Of a stretch of DNA of 64,000 nt, positions 1 to 11,449 are shown in pieces. This DNA comes from Xenopus tropicalis (lineage: Eukaryota > Chordata > Amphibia > Anura > Pipidae): positions 43,587,142-43,651,141 of the forward strand of contig NC_030677.2 of assembly GCF_000004195.4 (NCBI RefSeq), in the 5' to 3' direction. Within the stretch, counting starts at the first letter, position 1, and every line of letters starts with the position of its first letter. The notes under the pieces are model-generated. The model was given only the letters and a program-made list of their open reading frames with translations. It ran no database searches and had not been told where the DNA came from. The translations under genes were made by a program, and so were the position numbers.

Positions 1-146
1 CTGTGTAGCCACGGGGGCAGCCATTCAGTCTGAAAACATGAGAAAAGACACAGGTTACATAGCAGATAACAGATAAACTCTGTAGAATTTCATTCTAATC
101 AATAGAGCTTATCTGTTATCTGCTATGTAACCTGTGTCTTTTCTCC
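1..146. mobile_element. Hairpin MITE, right outer arm missing
   Basis: Bases 41-76 and 109-144 are perfect 36-bp reverse complements around a 32-base loop. Bases 1-40 look like the outer left arm (CCACGGGGGCAGCC), for which no partner follows on the right, so the copy is truncated or recombined. The arm sequence resembles a very common Xenopus interspersed element (recalled, not searched). There is no coding capacity. Confidence 0.8.
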
Positions 147-198
147 TTTACCTACTTTAAGGCTAGTGTCACAAAGTCCCTCTGCTTTACAGATCTAT

Positions 199-487
199 AA
201 GGGCTGTAACACACAGGGAGATTAGTCGCCTCGTGACAAATCTCCATTGTCACGGGTGACTAATCTCGCCGAAATGCCATCCCACTGGCTAGAATGTAAA
301 TCGCCGGTGGGATGGCGTCGCGATTTGCCGAAGTCACGTAAGTTGCATTGAGAGGAAAGTTATGTGACTTCGGCAAATCGCGGCACCACGTATGCCATCC
401 CACCAGCGATTTACATTCTAGCCAGTGGGATGGCATTTTGGGGACATTTGTCGTGTGGCGACTAATCTCCTCGTTTGTCACAGCTCC
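199..487. mobile_element. Long inverted-repeat MITE (GGGAGATTAGTCGCC family)
   Basis: The element folds on itself almost end to end. The ends AGGGCTGTAACACACAGGGA and its near-complement TCCTCGTTTGTCACAGCTCC pair. An internal 29-bp arm at 276-304 is the exact complement of 406-434. A third nested arm surrounds GAAGTCAC/GTGACTTC. A 73-codon minus-strand frame across it is a by-product of the hairpin. The family looks typical of Xenopus. Confidence 0.8.
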
Positions 488-1639
488 TAATGTTTGGTAT
501 TGCTTGTTCCTTTAAACTTTCAGCTTGAGATTATCATGCTGTTGTACAGGCTTTAATGCAAGTTTATATAAGGTAGATTCAGACATAAAGAAGCAGAAGG
601 TTGCAGGTTTATCAAGTCAGAAATAAATCTTGGAACTTTATATATTTTGGGGCAGTGAGTGGTGGGCTGAGTGAGCGCTACTGCTGTCAGCAGGAAATGA
701 TCCCTAGTGTTCTGATCAAATACATTTTTTTAAATCTTTTTAAATATGTAGCCTGTGTTTATACTGTTGTACCTTTATCAGCGTTTAAATCCCATAGCTC
801 TGTGTGATTGCCATTGAACGCTTTGATGTTAAAGAAACATGTTTGTTCTGCAGCAGGCTGGGAATTTGCTGAAACAGTCTCAGCATTTTTGTACATCCTG
901 CTGATTAAAGCAGCCTGACAGGTAAATAAACGCCGCTTTGTCTCCTCCCTTTCTTTTTTGTCATAACTTTATTGTAAACTCTGTTTAATCAGCTGCCCCA
1001 TCAGGTTCTGAATGGAAGGTTTCAGGTGTCGAAAGCATAGGGATACCCTGTGATCTGCGCTGCATTTTACAGGATTTATAAATGATCCTGTAGCAGCACA
1101 ATATGATGTAGGTAATGGCCATGGAATGATAGGGAAACTTCAAGGAATCCAAATCAAAACACCAATCAAGGTCACTGCTCATTTGGGGTTGAGGGCCTTT
1201 TGAATTGAAGGTTTGTTTAAAAGTGGGACATCTGCTGTGGTTTAAAGGGTGCCTGTTTGGGTCACAGGCAAAGGGCTTAGAAAATAATTAAGTAGTGGGT
1301 TAACTTTTCTTTGAAGACTGTTTTAGGAGTTGAGTTTAGGGTTTGATGTTGGAATGGCTACAATTCATTCAATACTGTGATTGTGTTTGTTTATTTTTTA
1401 TCTCATTTTTTTTTCTAAAGAAAGTCATGTAAAATAAAACCACCTAATTCATCCCTAGATGCAGATTTTAGCAGTCATATATTCACATATTGCCTGCAAG
1501 TTTTTCAGTAATTTACACTAATTTATAACAGGGGTCTTACAATAATTTAACAAATAAAGGTTACAGAATAAAAACAGGATCATTAGTATATGCCAAGTCA
1601 AAATGTACTGTACCTCAAAAATAATGTATTCACTTCTTG

Positions 1640-1905
1640 CATGTATGTAGACACCCCCTCTAGTTATTAGAATAGGCTATCTAAGCCACAGCCGTTATTG
1701 CAGATATTTTTGACAATTATGTGCATCTTACTTTTTTTGGCAAAAATTTTGGAGACACCCTTTCTTGTTAATAGCACCATAAAGGGCTTAAATGTGATTG
1801 AAAGAACTTGAGTGGCCCTTAACCTCAACCCAACAGAACTCCTTTGGGATGAACCAGAATGCCGATTTGAGACAGGCCTACTATTCATTAAGGTTTAACA
1901 AAGGT
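1640..1905 (+). mobile_element. Tc1/mariner transposon relic
   Basis: Bases around 1800-1890 decode, with frame breaks, to a decayed version of the Tc1 transposase C-terminal motif that normally reads W-P-x-x-x-x-D-L-N-P-I-E-x-x-W-D-E. Here LNLNPTELLWDEPE can be read at about 1820-1862. The part before about 1705 resembles the 5' untranslated end of the same class of element. The N-terminal and first two catalytic regions are therefore deleted. The element is non-functional, with no intact transposase. Confidence 0.65.
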
Positions 1906-2099
1906 TCCAACTCTCAATTTTGGCATTGGTTACACATTCACAAGCACATTATACAAGAACAAATCAGAAGAAGAACTACTTATTATGATCAGGATATAAC
2001 ACTAACATTGCTCAAAACCTAATCTCAGTCTCAAGCCTAGGGAAGAAATGTGTCCCTTTGTTGTTATCCTTCCGCAGTCTGCTGTGTCAGGGTATAAAG

Positions 2100-2335
2100 A
2101 GTTGGAGTTGATTTTATAGGGTAAAAACCTACGGAGTGGTTGTGTCACCCACAATAGATCTTTACTATCGCAGACGACAAAGCACTCTGAAAAAGATTTC
2201 CAATGGCAACAATTGGAGTCACTGGTGGAAAGCCCTTTGTATCAGTTTTCCGAAGTCGTGCAAAGTTGTCTGAAGGAGGAAACTTTGCACGACTTCAGAT
2301 TACAGCAGGTGACACAGCCGCTCCATGGATTCTTA
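2100..2335. repeat. Short hairpin repeat
   Basis: A perfect 16-bp inverted repeat (2252-2267 with 2281-2296, GAAGTCGTGCAAAGTT) has a 13-base loop. The core resembles the innermost arm of the 199-487 MITE, so this and the next entry may be two pieces of one rearranged element. Confidence 0.5.
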
Positions 2336-2465
2336 CCCTAAGGGCCGTGACATACGGGGAGATTAGTCGCCCGCAACAAATCTTCCTTGTCCCGGGCGAC
2401 TAATCTCCCCGAACTACCATCCCACCGGCTAGAATGTAAACCGCCGGTGGGATGCATTTGCGGTG
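2336..2465. mobile_element. Partial copy of the GGGAGATTAGTCGCC MITE
   Basis: It carries GGGGAGATTAGTCGCC followed by its complement GGGCGACTAATCTCCCC, then CCATCCCACCGGCTAGAATG and CCGCCGGTGGGATG. These are the same modules as at 199-487, without the matching right half. A further small fragment (ACTAATCTCCCCG) lies at 26517-26529. Confidence 0.65.
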
Positions 2466-2549
2466 TGGTGATCACACGTAGCTGCTACTAAGTTGCTCTA
2501 TTTGTCTTTACCCTAAAGGTCGTGTGACATATGACTGTTCAATGGTTAT

Positions 2550-3620
2550 CCAGTCTTTGACGTGTTCATGATAAGTCCAATCTAGAATATGTTGTAAGAC
2601 ACATTCTTGAAGATATAATTAATAATTTGGCTGATTCCACCATTTGGAGTGATGGAAGGTAGGTAGCCAAATCTGGGGTTGTTTCTTATTGTAGGAAAAA
2701 ATCAGATTGAGGTTTAATAGGGAGAGTCTGAAATATGTTCAACAACAAGAACATTTTAAGGGTATTTATTCTATCAAACCATGATAGTGATTTTTTGAAC
2801 CAAATATTAATGTCCTCTCTGATGTCTTAAATGATAGAACAGTAATTAATTGGCCAGTAGCTTGATATCATTGTTTATCAATAATATAGGTCTGTAACTA
2901 GTGGGTGAGGTGGGGTCTTTCTCCTTTTTTAAAATGAGGCTAATATGAGCTTCCAATGAGCATGGAGACCAAGAGTGTGCTCTTTTTATTTCATTAAACG
3001 CTTTAGTTAGGTTGAGCCATAATATGTGATTTAAGTGAAAAAACCCATTGAGAAACCATCTGGGCATTTACCTGACAGATTTTTTATAGCTTGTTCTAAT
3101 TCTATAATAGACATGTCCTGTTCCATAGCTTGTACACATTCTGGTCACCCCGGCTTATATTGGCTGTCTGTAGTATGGTGTGTAGTATGTTGAAGTACAA
3201 TTAATTATCTGATATAGTTGTTTATTAAAATATGTCAAGATCTTTTGTCTATCTTTGGAGGAGTCTGAGGTCTGCCCATTTGATGATTTTATTTTAACTA
3301 TGTGGTTTTTGTGTTCTTTGGATTTCAAGGCTAGCATTTTGCTAAACTTATTGCACTTTTTATCAGCAAGTTTTAATGGAAGCAAATCCCATCCAACAAT
3401 GTGTGGAAAGCCTTTTAAGAGGAAAATAGTGGAAAAATAGTGGAAAGCCTTTTAAGAGGAGTAGAGGGTAAAGAGAGGATCAACGTTATTAATACCCTTG
3501 GTTCTGGAAAAAAGTGTTGGACAGGCAAGTGTCCATAAACTCTTGGCTTTCATATAGTGTATTTTAAGTGAATTATCTAAAATGGCTATATTAAAGGTTT
3601 GCTATAATGCTCTAAAAACA
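2550..3620 (-). mobile_element. L1-like retrotransposon fragment (ORF2 relic)
   Basis: Read on the minus strand, about 2846-3067 contains LILKKEKDPTSPTSYRPILL and then KLLA. This is the reverse-transcriptase N-terminal signature of L1-type LINEs (usually IPKPGKDP..YRPISLLN..KLLAK). Around 3155-3385 is the preceding linker region, with KLADKKCNKF and SSNGQTSDSSKD. Around 2720-2800 reads WFDRINTLKMFLL...FQTLP, a motif lying well downstream in ORF2. The catalytic palm segment with the FADD box between them is missing. The piece is 5'-truncated, internally deleted and dead. Confidence 0.7.
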
Positions 3621-6422
3621 CATTTTCTACATACACTGTCAATTGTATTGACAAGGGTTTGCGATCTTTGAATAAAAATAACCCTCACTTAAAAACCAGG
3701 CACACAATCCTCTACATTGCAGCATTGATATTGCTGTACAAGTATTTCTTCTTTTTTTGTTGTTGTTGTTGGCAGCTCCATAAAAGCACAAGAATTCCTC
3801 TATGATGATCTTACACGACCCTCTTGAGGGGCTTCTGCTTATCTGTAGGATGAGTGTGGATGGCTTCCACCATGTCTCATCAGTCCCAGTGCTTAGATGT
3901 ATTCTAATCCCAGATCGAGTAACAGCACTGGATTTGTGAAGGAAGCGTGCATAAGTAACTGTGATGCCATGTTTCACCAGACGTTAGTGCTCTTGTTTGT
4001 CATTAGATCAGCATGTCTGCCATTCACTTGGCCTTGCAGATCTGATGTTCACACTCTGATTCAGGACTCCAGCTTGCAAACTTGCCATTGAAAGCAATTT
4101 TCAAGGATCTGAAGAGATTGTTGTTACATATTATCTGATCACCAATGCCAGGCTCCAATTCATTGGGACATTTATATAGGCACAGTCTTGGCTATCGACA
4201 GTGCTATACAATGTCTTTTTTTTTTATGCCCAGTTGTGTTCCCTGCTGGCAGAATGAGTAAATATTAGAAAAGGGGCTGTAGGGACCATGAGAAACAGTG
4301 CTTGCTTTGTAACTTTAGTGTCTCATTTCATGTCGTACCAGACTAGACAAAGTGTTTTCATTAGTGTAGAGACAGTTACATTTCTAGCCGCTATTAGATG
4401 CTATTGCTGGAATCTCCAAGCAATAGCCATTTCTTATTTGCGGAGACTTTGCATTTATAAGCATTTCATATTAGTCCCCCAAAGTGTATTATTTTATACT
4501 AGAAGTTTCATTCCTAGGTGCAGAGAGGGCACAGAAGCGCTGGCATTAAACTACATTGTTAGATTACATTGTTGTTAATGAGTTAGCATGGATGTGACCT
4601 TGTAATTCTCTTGTCAATAATTATTTTTGGTAGATTGCTCTACTGACCTCTGCATGTGAAATACATGGGGACAGACAGAACATTCCATTGTAGAATTCCA
4701 TATGTATGCCACTCTGTCCAGAAGAATTACAGTACAGGAAGGTGTCTGTGGATTCCCACCAGTTGGTGCAGGATTGTTATCTCCTGTTCGTAGGGCACAA
4801 GGCTAAATTGAGTGGTGACTGGCCAACCTCTACTGTCTCCTTCCTGTAATAAAAGGAAGGCTTTTATCTCAGTTTTATTAGATAAGGAAGCAATGATCTT
4901 GCTCTTTGCCCTTGCTTGTCATTACAATGTCCTGTTCTTTGGCTTCTGAAAAAGTGTTATAAGTCTACAGAACAATTTATATATTTAGCTTACTAAGACA
5001 GGTTAGTATTATGGACTCCACTAATGTGCTGGAAAATGGAATTTCCCCCTAAAAAAAAATGTCTGAGCTGATTACAATCTTCTCTGCAGCCCTTCATCTC
5101 TCAACTTACATCTCTTATGATTCTTATCCCTTGTAAAGCAAGCTGAATGGCAAAGCAAGCATACATTAATTATAGAAGGAGCTGCAAATAATTGAACTGG
5201 AAATATATAGGTTTTGAATTAGCATATGCATATTTTTCCTTCTCCAGCCTTGCGGAGATGTAGTTAATAGGGAGATGTTGAAATGCTCTTCTGCCTTAGG
5301 TGTGGAGCATGGACAAGGACACTACATTATGATATGCATGGTTAAGGAGGACTGTGTGAATTTGGCACATCTGCCTTACTGACCCATGAAGAAAAGGAGC
5401 CAACTGAAACCTTTCAAAGAGGGCTCCCCTTCCTGCTTTTTATAGCAAATGACACAAGGGTGTCTTGTGTAAATAGTACAGTGTGCTTGTGAGCTTTATG
5501 GTCATTGTCCTAAGGCTTGATGGCCTCATTCTCCTGTATAACCGTCAGTAGGCTTCCTGTAGTGTGTTTTGTAAAACCTTTACAGAAAGTTATGGAATAA
5601 GGATCCTGGCAGTCCACGTGTATTATTGCCATGTGAGCAGTCAAATGTGGCTGAGTATTTCACCCTATCCAGCAACAATAGCTCCCTAAATGTTCTCATA
5701 ACCTGTTCAGATTAATCCTTAACGCCATATACAGTATGTATTCCCCTGTACTAAGCACAATTCTGGGTATATTTGCCCTTTAAACACAGCACATGCAGAG
5801 CTTCAGGTCTCCGCAGCAAAGCTTCATATATTAAACATCTGAATGTTGGCTTCATGTGTATCTTTTTATTTCAGCAATCTGTCATTTGTATTTGGTGTGA
5901 GAAGGTTTATTCACATGGATACCGCCTTGTGTGTATTTGTCTGTACTCAATGATATACACAAGACAGATCAGCACTGGATTCCTGTGTGGCAACGCTTTG
6001 CAAGTCTGTAGTCCGCTGTTTAATGATTAACAAATGTTCAGTTTGTTCCCTAAATAATGTTCATTGTAGCATACAGCAGGGCTGTGAGAAAGGATTTTCA
6101 GCTTAACACCTTTTCCTTAGCCGCAGCCATTTGCGGTGCATGGCGTGGAACCGAATAAGTTAATGGATCTTACTTCTCCAAACCAATTTCTTGGAACAAA
6201 TTGTTGCGCGAGTTAAGGGCTTTTGCTCTGCAGCTATATAATCATCATTATGCGTGCCATGATCTTTATTACATGCTTATGGATGTTTTGTGCTCCCATG
6301 CAAAAAATATATATTGGGTGTGCGCTGCCTTATAAAGAATACATTCCGGTAGGCTAGGAGAATCCTGCATATTACGAAATTGGGTATAAAAGTAAAATAA
6401 AATAAAAACTTTTATTAAACTC

Positions 6423-6877
6423 TTGGGGGCACATTTACTAACCCACGAACGGGCCGAATGCGTCCGATTGCGGTTTTTTCGTAATGATCGGTATTTTGCG
6501 ATTTTTTCGTATTTTTTGCGATTTTTTCCGGCGTCTTTACGATTTTTGCGCAAAAACGCGAGGTTTTCGTAGCCATTACGAAAGTTGCGCAAAGTCGCGA
6601 TTTTTTCGTAGCGTTAAAACTTGTGCGCAAAGTCGCGCCTTTTAAGTTTTAACGCTACGAAAAAGGCGCGACTTTGCGCGCAAGTTTTAACGCTACGAAA
6701 AATCACGACTTTGCGCCACTTTCATAATGGCTACGAAAAACTCGCGTTTTTTCGCAAAAATCGTAAAGACGCCGAAAAAAATCGCAAAAAATACGAAAAA
6801 GTCGCAAAATGTTTGTTTCCAATCGGAGTTTTTCCAATTCGGATTAGAAATCGTGTCTTAGTAAATCAGCCCCTTGG
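6423..6877. mobile_element. Long palindromic MITE rich in CGAAAA/TTTTCG
   Basis: Two arms of roughly 220 bases mirror one another, with the centre near 6650. GCGTCTTTACGATTTTTGCG on the left answers CGCAAAAATCGTAAAGACGC on the right, and AGTTTTAACGCTACGAAAAA answers its complement. The ends are GGGGGCACATTTACTAA and TTAGTAAATCAGCCCC. It is unusually CpG-rich for this intron. Three open frames (6269-6592 and 6415-6630 on -, 6621-6887 on +) are products of the repeat. Confidence 0.8.
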
Positions 6878-7220
6878 TGTTAGGTAAAAGTTAGCACCTT
6901 GGCAGCAAAGTGTCACCATTTTACATGCCCCATTCACTATGGTAGAACCTGCGGGGCTATAAAGCTGATCTTTGGTTGTACTTTTGTCCCACTGTCACTA
7001 GTGGCTGAGCAATTTGGTAACCTCATGGTGGAAGCCAAGGGGTAGGGTTGCTAGGTAGTTGCCAGCAAATTTGTATTAACCTGAAGTTCAGGTGCTGGCC
7101 TACCCTCTTAAGCCCATGATCCACCCAGAACCTCCATGAAATGTATTCTTTCTCTTCCCTGATCCTCCTTGTGACATCCTTGATGTCATACCTCCACCTC
7201 CTAACCCCACCCTTTCTACA

Positions 7221-7400
7221 TCATTATTATTATTATTATTATTAACATTTATTTATAAAGCGCCAACATATTCCGCAGCGCTGTACAATAAGTGGGTTTC
7301 ATACATTGGACATACAGAGTTACATATAAAGCAATCAATAACCGATACAAGAGGTGAAGAGGGCCCTGCCCAAAAGAGCTTACAATCTACAAGAGAGCTT
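7221..7400. mobile_element. SINE-type repeat tail (AGCGCCAACATATTCCGCAG)
   Basis: A TTA microsatellite (7221-7244) is followed by CATTTATTTATAAAGCGCC and CAGCGCTGTACAATAA. Further along comes CCCTGCCC and the direct duplication AAGAGAGCTTACAATCTACA. The same block recurs at 50470-50560, 48930-49125 and 63756-63958. The fuller copy at 48930-49125 links it to a tRNA-like head. Confidence 0.6.
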
Positions 7401-8399
7401 ACAATCTACAAGATGGGCTGCCCTTTGTCACCGCCCATGCCCAAAGGGGTCGGGGTATAATTTACTGAAGCAGTTTGATCAAGCCATGGACCATTCATTT
7501 GGACAGTGCAATCTGACCATCCATGTATGTGGTAAAATAGCTTGATTTCCGATCATCCTGCTAGTAACCAGTAAAGAGTACTAAATGAAATACTAGTAAA
7601 CGAGGTGCAGACAGTGTATTTATTATAAATAATAATTATGATATATATTTGGCCTCTCTGTTCAGATTATCAAATTACTTTACTGTGTGGAGGCAGAACA
7701 GAAAGGCAAAAATATCCTTTTTTTTTTTTTTTTTTTACAAAAGTGAATGATGGCTGTGATTAATTTATAGTATGTCCTGTATCCTAACAAAAATATTTTT
7801 TAGGGTAAAAATGTATTGCTCTGGGAAGTTCCTACGTGTGAAGCAGTAAATAGTGGTTTTCACACTTAGTAAAACCATGTGCAATAAAGTTTAGATGAAA
7901 GAAATGCTGTTTATATGTTAAGTACCAGTGTTATCCATAGCACAGTGCAATGTGCTGGGAGCAAAGAACTAATAATGGAACATGTAGGGACAAAGAGATC
8001 AGAGGGCCCTGCTTGTGAGATCAAATAAAACTCCTTATTATAGAACACTTGGGTACATATTTCACAGCACTGTTCCATTATTAGTAGGGAATGCACAAGC
8101 AATTCATATATAAAGAAGGAATGTGGCTCCCTTGTGCTCCTGGGAGGATTAAAGCGATCATTTTCTGCTCTTAAATAAGGACATATCTTTCATCAGATGG
8201 GGAACTGTGAGGCCAAACATTAAACTCATTGCGTGCACAGAGCATTTGCACTATCCCATGCTACACTTCTATGGGTGGCCCTTAATCTGACAAAGGTGCT
8301 ACCCCTGACACATAAGCAGACCTGGAAATATAAGGGATGTAAAGGGTGCAAGCTCAGTGTATGAAATATATGGAGAAAACAATCATTACTATAGTATGA

Positions 8400-8697
8400 A
8401 ATCTCTTTTATGGAAAACTGATATACAGTACAGAAGGCGCCAACTTACAGTATGACTACCTCCCATTTTAACCATCTAAAATTTTTTTTTTCCTTTCCAA
8501 TTTTCTTTTTCTCAGTAATAATAAAACAGTACCTTGTACTTGATGGTAACTAAGCTGCATGAATCCATATTGGTAGCAAAACTACCCTATTGGGTTTATT
8601 TCATGTTTTTTAATAGACTTTAGAAATAATGGAAAAAATCCTTATCTGGAAACCCCCAGGTCCTAAGCATTCCCATTAACAGATCCCATACCTGTAC
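8400..8697. mobile_element. Palindromic MITE, ACAGGTATGGGATC family, copy 1
   Basis: It contains GTACTTGATGGTAACTAAGC, TTGGGTTTATTTCATG and, at its right end, GATCCCATACCTGTA, the terminal inverted repeat. Copies 2-4 are at 15163-15438, 41985-42291 (opposite order) and 60381-60437 (short). The family is very abundant in Xenopus (recalled). Confidence 0.65.
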
Positions 8698-10171
8698 TGT
8701 TACCATAAGCTATTTAAATGTGGTATTTTAGTTGTCATTGCAATACTATTAGTTTTTCTATATAGGAATACATTACTTGTGATGGGTTTCTTTCAATGAA
8801 TATAAATCTGTATTCTTGCTGGTAACTCCTGCCTGCACATTTCCCCCTGTTTATGATCACGGGATAGGAAAAACTAATCAGCCATAGAACTGGCTGTGAC
8901 ATGCAAAATTACCTGAATAATGACTTTTGTGTTTATTTCCTTGCCAATTCAGGAAAGGAAAAAGATAATGCATTCATTTGTTTTTTCAGGTTACTAATTA
9001 TGCTTATGGTGCCATGAGAAAATTTTAACTCTAGTTGCACAATCATACCTTGCTTCACTTTCTTTTTGCTTTTTTTGTATGAATTAGTTCAGCAGTGTAA
9101 CAGAACTGAAAAGTGGGTACAGGCCTACCCATTTTATAAGTTTGTACTAAGGACAAGGGAACTAGATCGTAAACTGAAGACCATGTAGGTTGTGATTTTC
9201 TTATGTGCTAGTTAACCCCTGGGACCTGGGGGTTTACTCTTAGGTCAGGCAGGTTAGGGTGGTTAGTTGGGTGACTATTGCGAGTTTAGTTGGGTGCAGG
9301 TACACTCTTCCTCTGCTGCAGAAGTTTCCCTCACTTTGAACCTAAGGTGCATGCAGAAGTAGCGTACAGAGCAGAAAAATGCGGGTATCGGTTGAGTGTG
9401 GGTTCTACAGTGGCACCATTTTGCAGGTTTTGTGCGGGTTAAGGTTTTGCTTTGTATTGGCCATCTATGGCTTACCGTGTCCTAGGGCCAGACAATTAGA
9501 TCAGACTGATTCCTCCGAATTCAAAATTCTTTATAAACAATTTGGCCATATACCAAATTAAATCTGTCAAAATTAAAATATTCTGTAATTCTGGGTTGGG
9601 TTCATCCCAATTTATAAATTAGCTACATAACCTCTTTCTGAGATTAGAAAATCACTGAAGATGCATTTAATTGTATGTCAAGCTGATTGTTGAAAGCTCA
9701 CTGCATTTCCAGCTCCAAGCACCGGAAAACTACTAGCTCCTTGCTAGACTCAAAGTCACAATCCATTTGCTTAACACTCAACAAAAAAGTGTCACAATAG
9801 AAAATTGTTCAGTGGAAGGAGAATGCCACCTTACTAACATTTCTCTGTAATTATATTCCTTTTCCAGTAATATGACAATAGCAAGAGATATCTGCGTCTG
9901 GAACATTACCCTATACTTCGCTACTTTTTGTTGTAAAAAAAAATATTATATTAGATAAAATTATTGCTTGGTGTGTTAATTGCAAACCAGTATTTCCCAT
10001 TTTAGAAAGAAATCAGCTTTCCTTATAGATCTCCTAACATTTGGAAAATGGAAAGTGGGATGCAGTCAGCAGTTTGGCCAGGACAAGCTTGTTACCCCCA
10101 ATTTAGCAAAAATACACCCCTGATTGGAATGGCAGCATCAGGGTTAAAGAAGCTCTGGGTGCACCAGCATT

Positions 10172-10306
10172 TTACATGAGACACTCTGTGGTCTCCAAGC
10201 AATTCATGAAACGCTGTGCCCCCAATTATTTCATGGCACATTGTGGTCCCCAAGCATTTCATGATGCATTGTGGCCCCCAAGCAATTCATAACATAGTGT
10301 TGCTCC
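10172..10306. repeat. Degenerate ~28-bp tandem repeat
   Basis: Four to five imperfect units, each of the form CATGxxxCAxTGTGGxCCCCAAGCAxTT, lie head to tail. Confidence 0.65.
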
Positions 10307-10448
10307 CTGCCTCTAGCACTGCACAGACATAACATGAGCGCCCCCTAGGTCGCTTATCTTGAGGCAGATGTGAGTATACTTTTATACTATCATCTGAACT
10401 ACAGGCTGTTCTGGAATCGGATGTAAGGTTTCTCATTTCTCATTGTGT

Positions 10449-10482
10449 GATATGTGTGTGTGTGTATGTATATATATATATG
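10449..10482. repeat. (TG)n(TA)n microsatellite
   Basis: It is a simple alternating purine-pyrimidine run. A 62-codon frame through it is chance. Confidence 0.9.
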
Positions 10483-11125
10483 TTTTAAGGGTATTAAGAA
10501 CCTGTGCCCCTACAGCACTGATTGACAAATTTACTTCCTCTCATATTACCCCTCACCAAAAAAGAAAAATAGGCCGACTGATTTTTTTTTTCCCTCTGAA
10601 AAGGTTTGTTGGACTGGAATTAACCCAGTGAATTGAGGTGCAGCTTCAGTAGATAGTTCCTAATTGCATCATCACTTCCTGTTATCCTGTAGTTTGCGTT
10701 GCTGGCAATTTTTAAAGCATCGTGCTTTTGATTTATCTTTAAAGGGGACATAGACTCTACAAAGGGAAGCATTGTTATGTAGTATAACTGAGTGAGAAGA
10801 CTGGGACAATGCTGGATTGGCAGTGTGACCTAAATCTATATGACAGTGGTACTGGGAGAGCTTTCCTGGGCTGTAGGGTATCAGCTCTATACAGAGTACA
10901 ATGAGCCCTCCATATACAGATGGATTCCCTTTGGCCATCTGCATGTTCAGTTAACCCTTGGGCCCCTGCACAGTAGTGCTCCTCAAAGAACTTTGGTTAA
11001 ATCCTCTTAAAATCTGTGCATAGTGGATTTGATGAACCAATGAGCTAAATTAATTCAATGCTTTAAAGCAAGGCTTCCCATCATAGAAACCACCTAGTGT
11101 TATTAAAATACAACTCCCAGCATCT

Positions 11126-11449
11126 GCCTAGAGCAAGGATCCCCAAACTTTCTTACTCATGAGCCACAATCAAATGTAAAAAGACTTGGGGAGCAACACA
11201 AGCACCATAAAAGTTTATGGAAGTGCCAAATAAGGGCTAAGGTTGGCTATTAGGGAGCCCCTATGCACACTATCAGCTTACAGGGGCTTTATTTGGTAGT
11301 AAATCTTGTTTTTATTCAACCAAAACTTGCCCCCAAGTCAGGAATTCAACAATAGCTACCTGGTTTTGGGGGCACTGAGAGCAACACCCAAGGGGTTGGG
11401 GAGCAACATGTTGTCCCTGAGCCACTGGTTGGGGATCACTGCCCTAGAG
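11126..11449. mobile_element. hAT-type MITE with 8-bp target duplication, copy 1
   Basis: The element (11134-11441) starts CAAGGATCCCCAA and ends TTGGGGATCACTG, inverted ends of the hAT type. It is flanked by GCCTAGAG and CCCTAGAG, an 8-bp target duplication with one mismatch. The inside matches the copy at 21462-21768 closely (GGGGAGCAACACAAGCA, TTTGGTAGTAAATCTTG). It has no transposase. Confidence 0.85.

Noticed and set aside
1798..2022. 74-codon frame as a small gene
   Set aside because: It is the out-of-frame reading of the decayed Tc1 transposase end.
6269..6887. Three Lys/Arg/Asn-rich frames on both strands
   Set aside because: They lie in the arms of the palindromic MITE and mirror each other.
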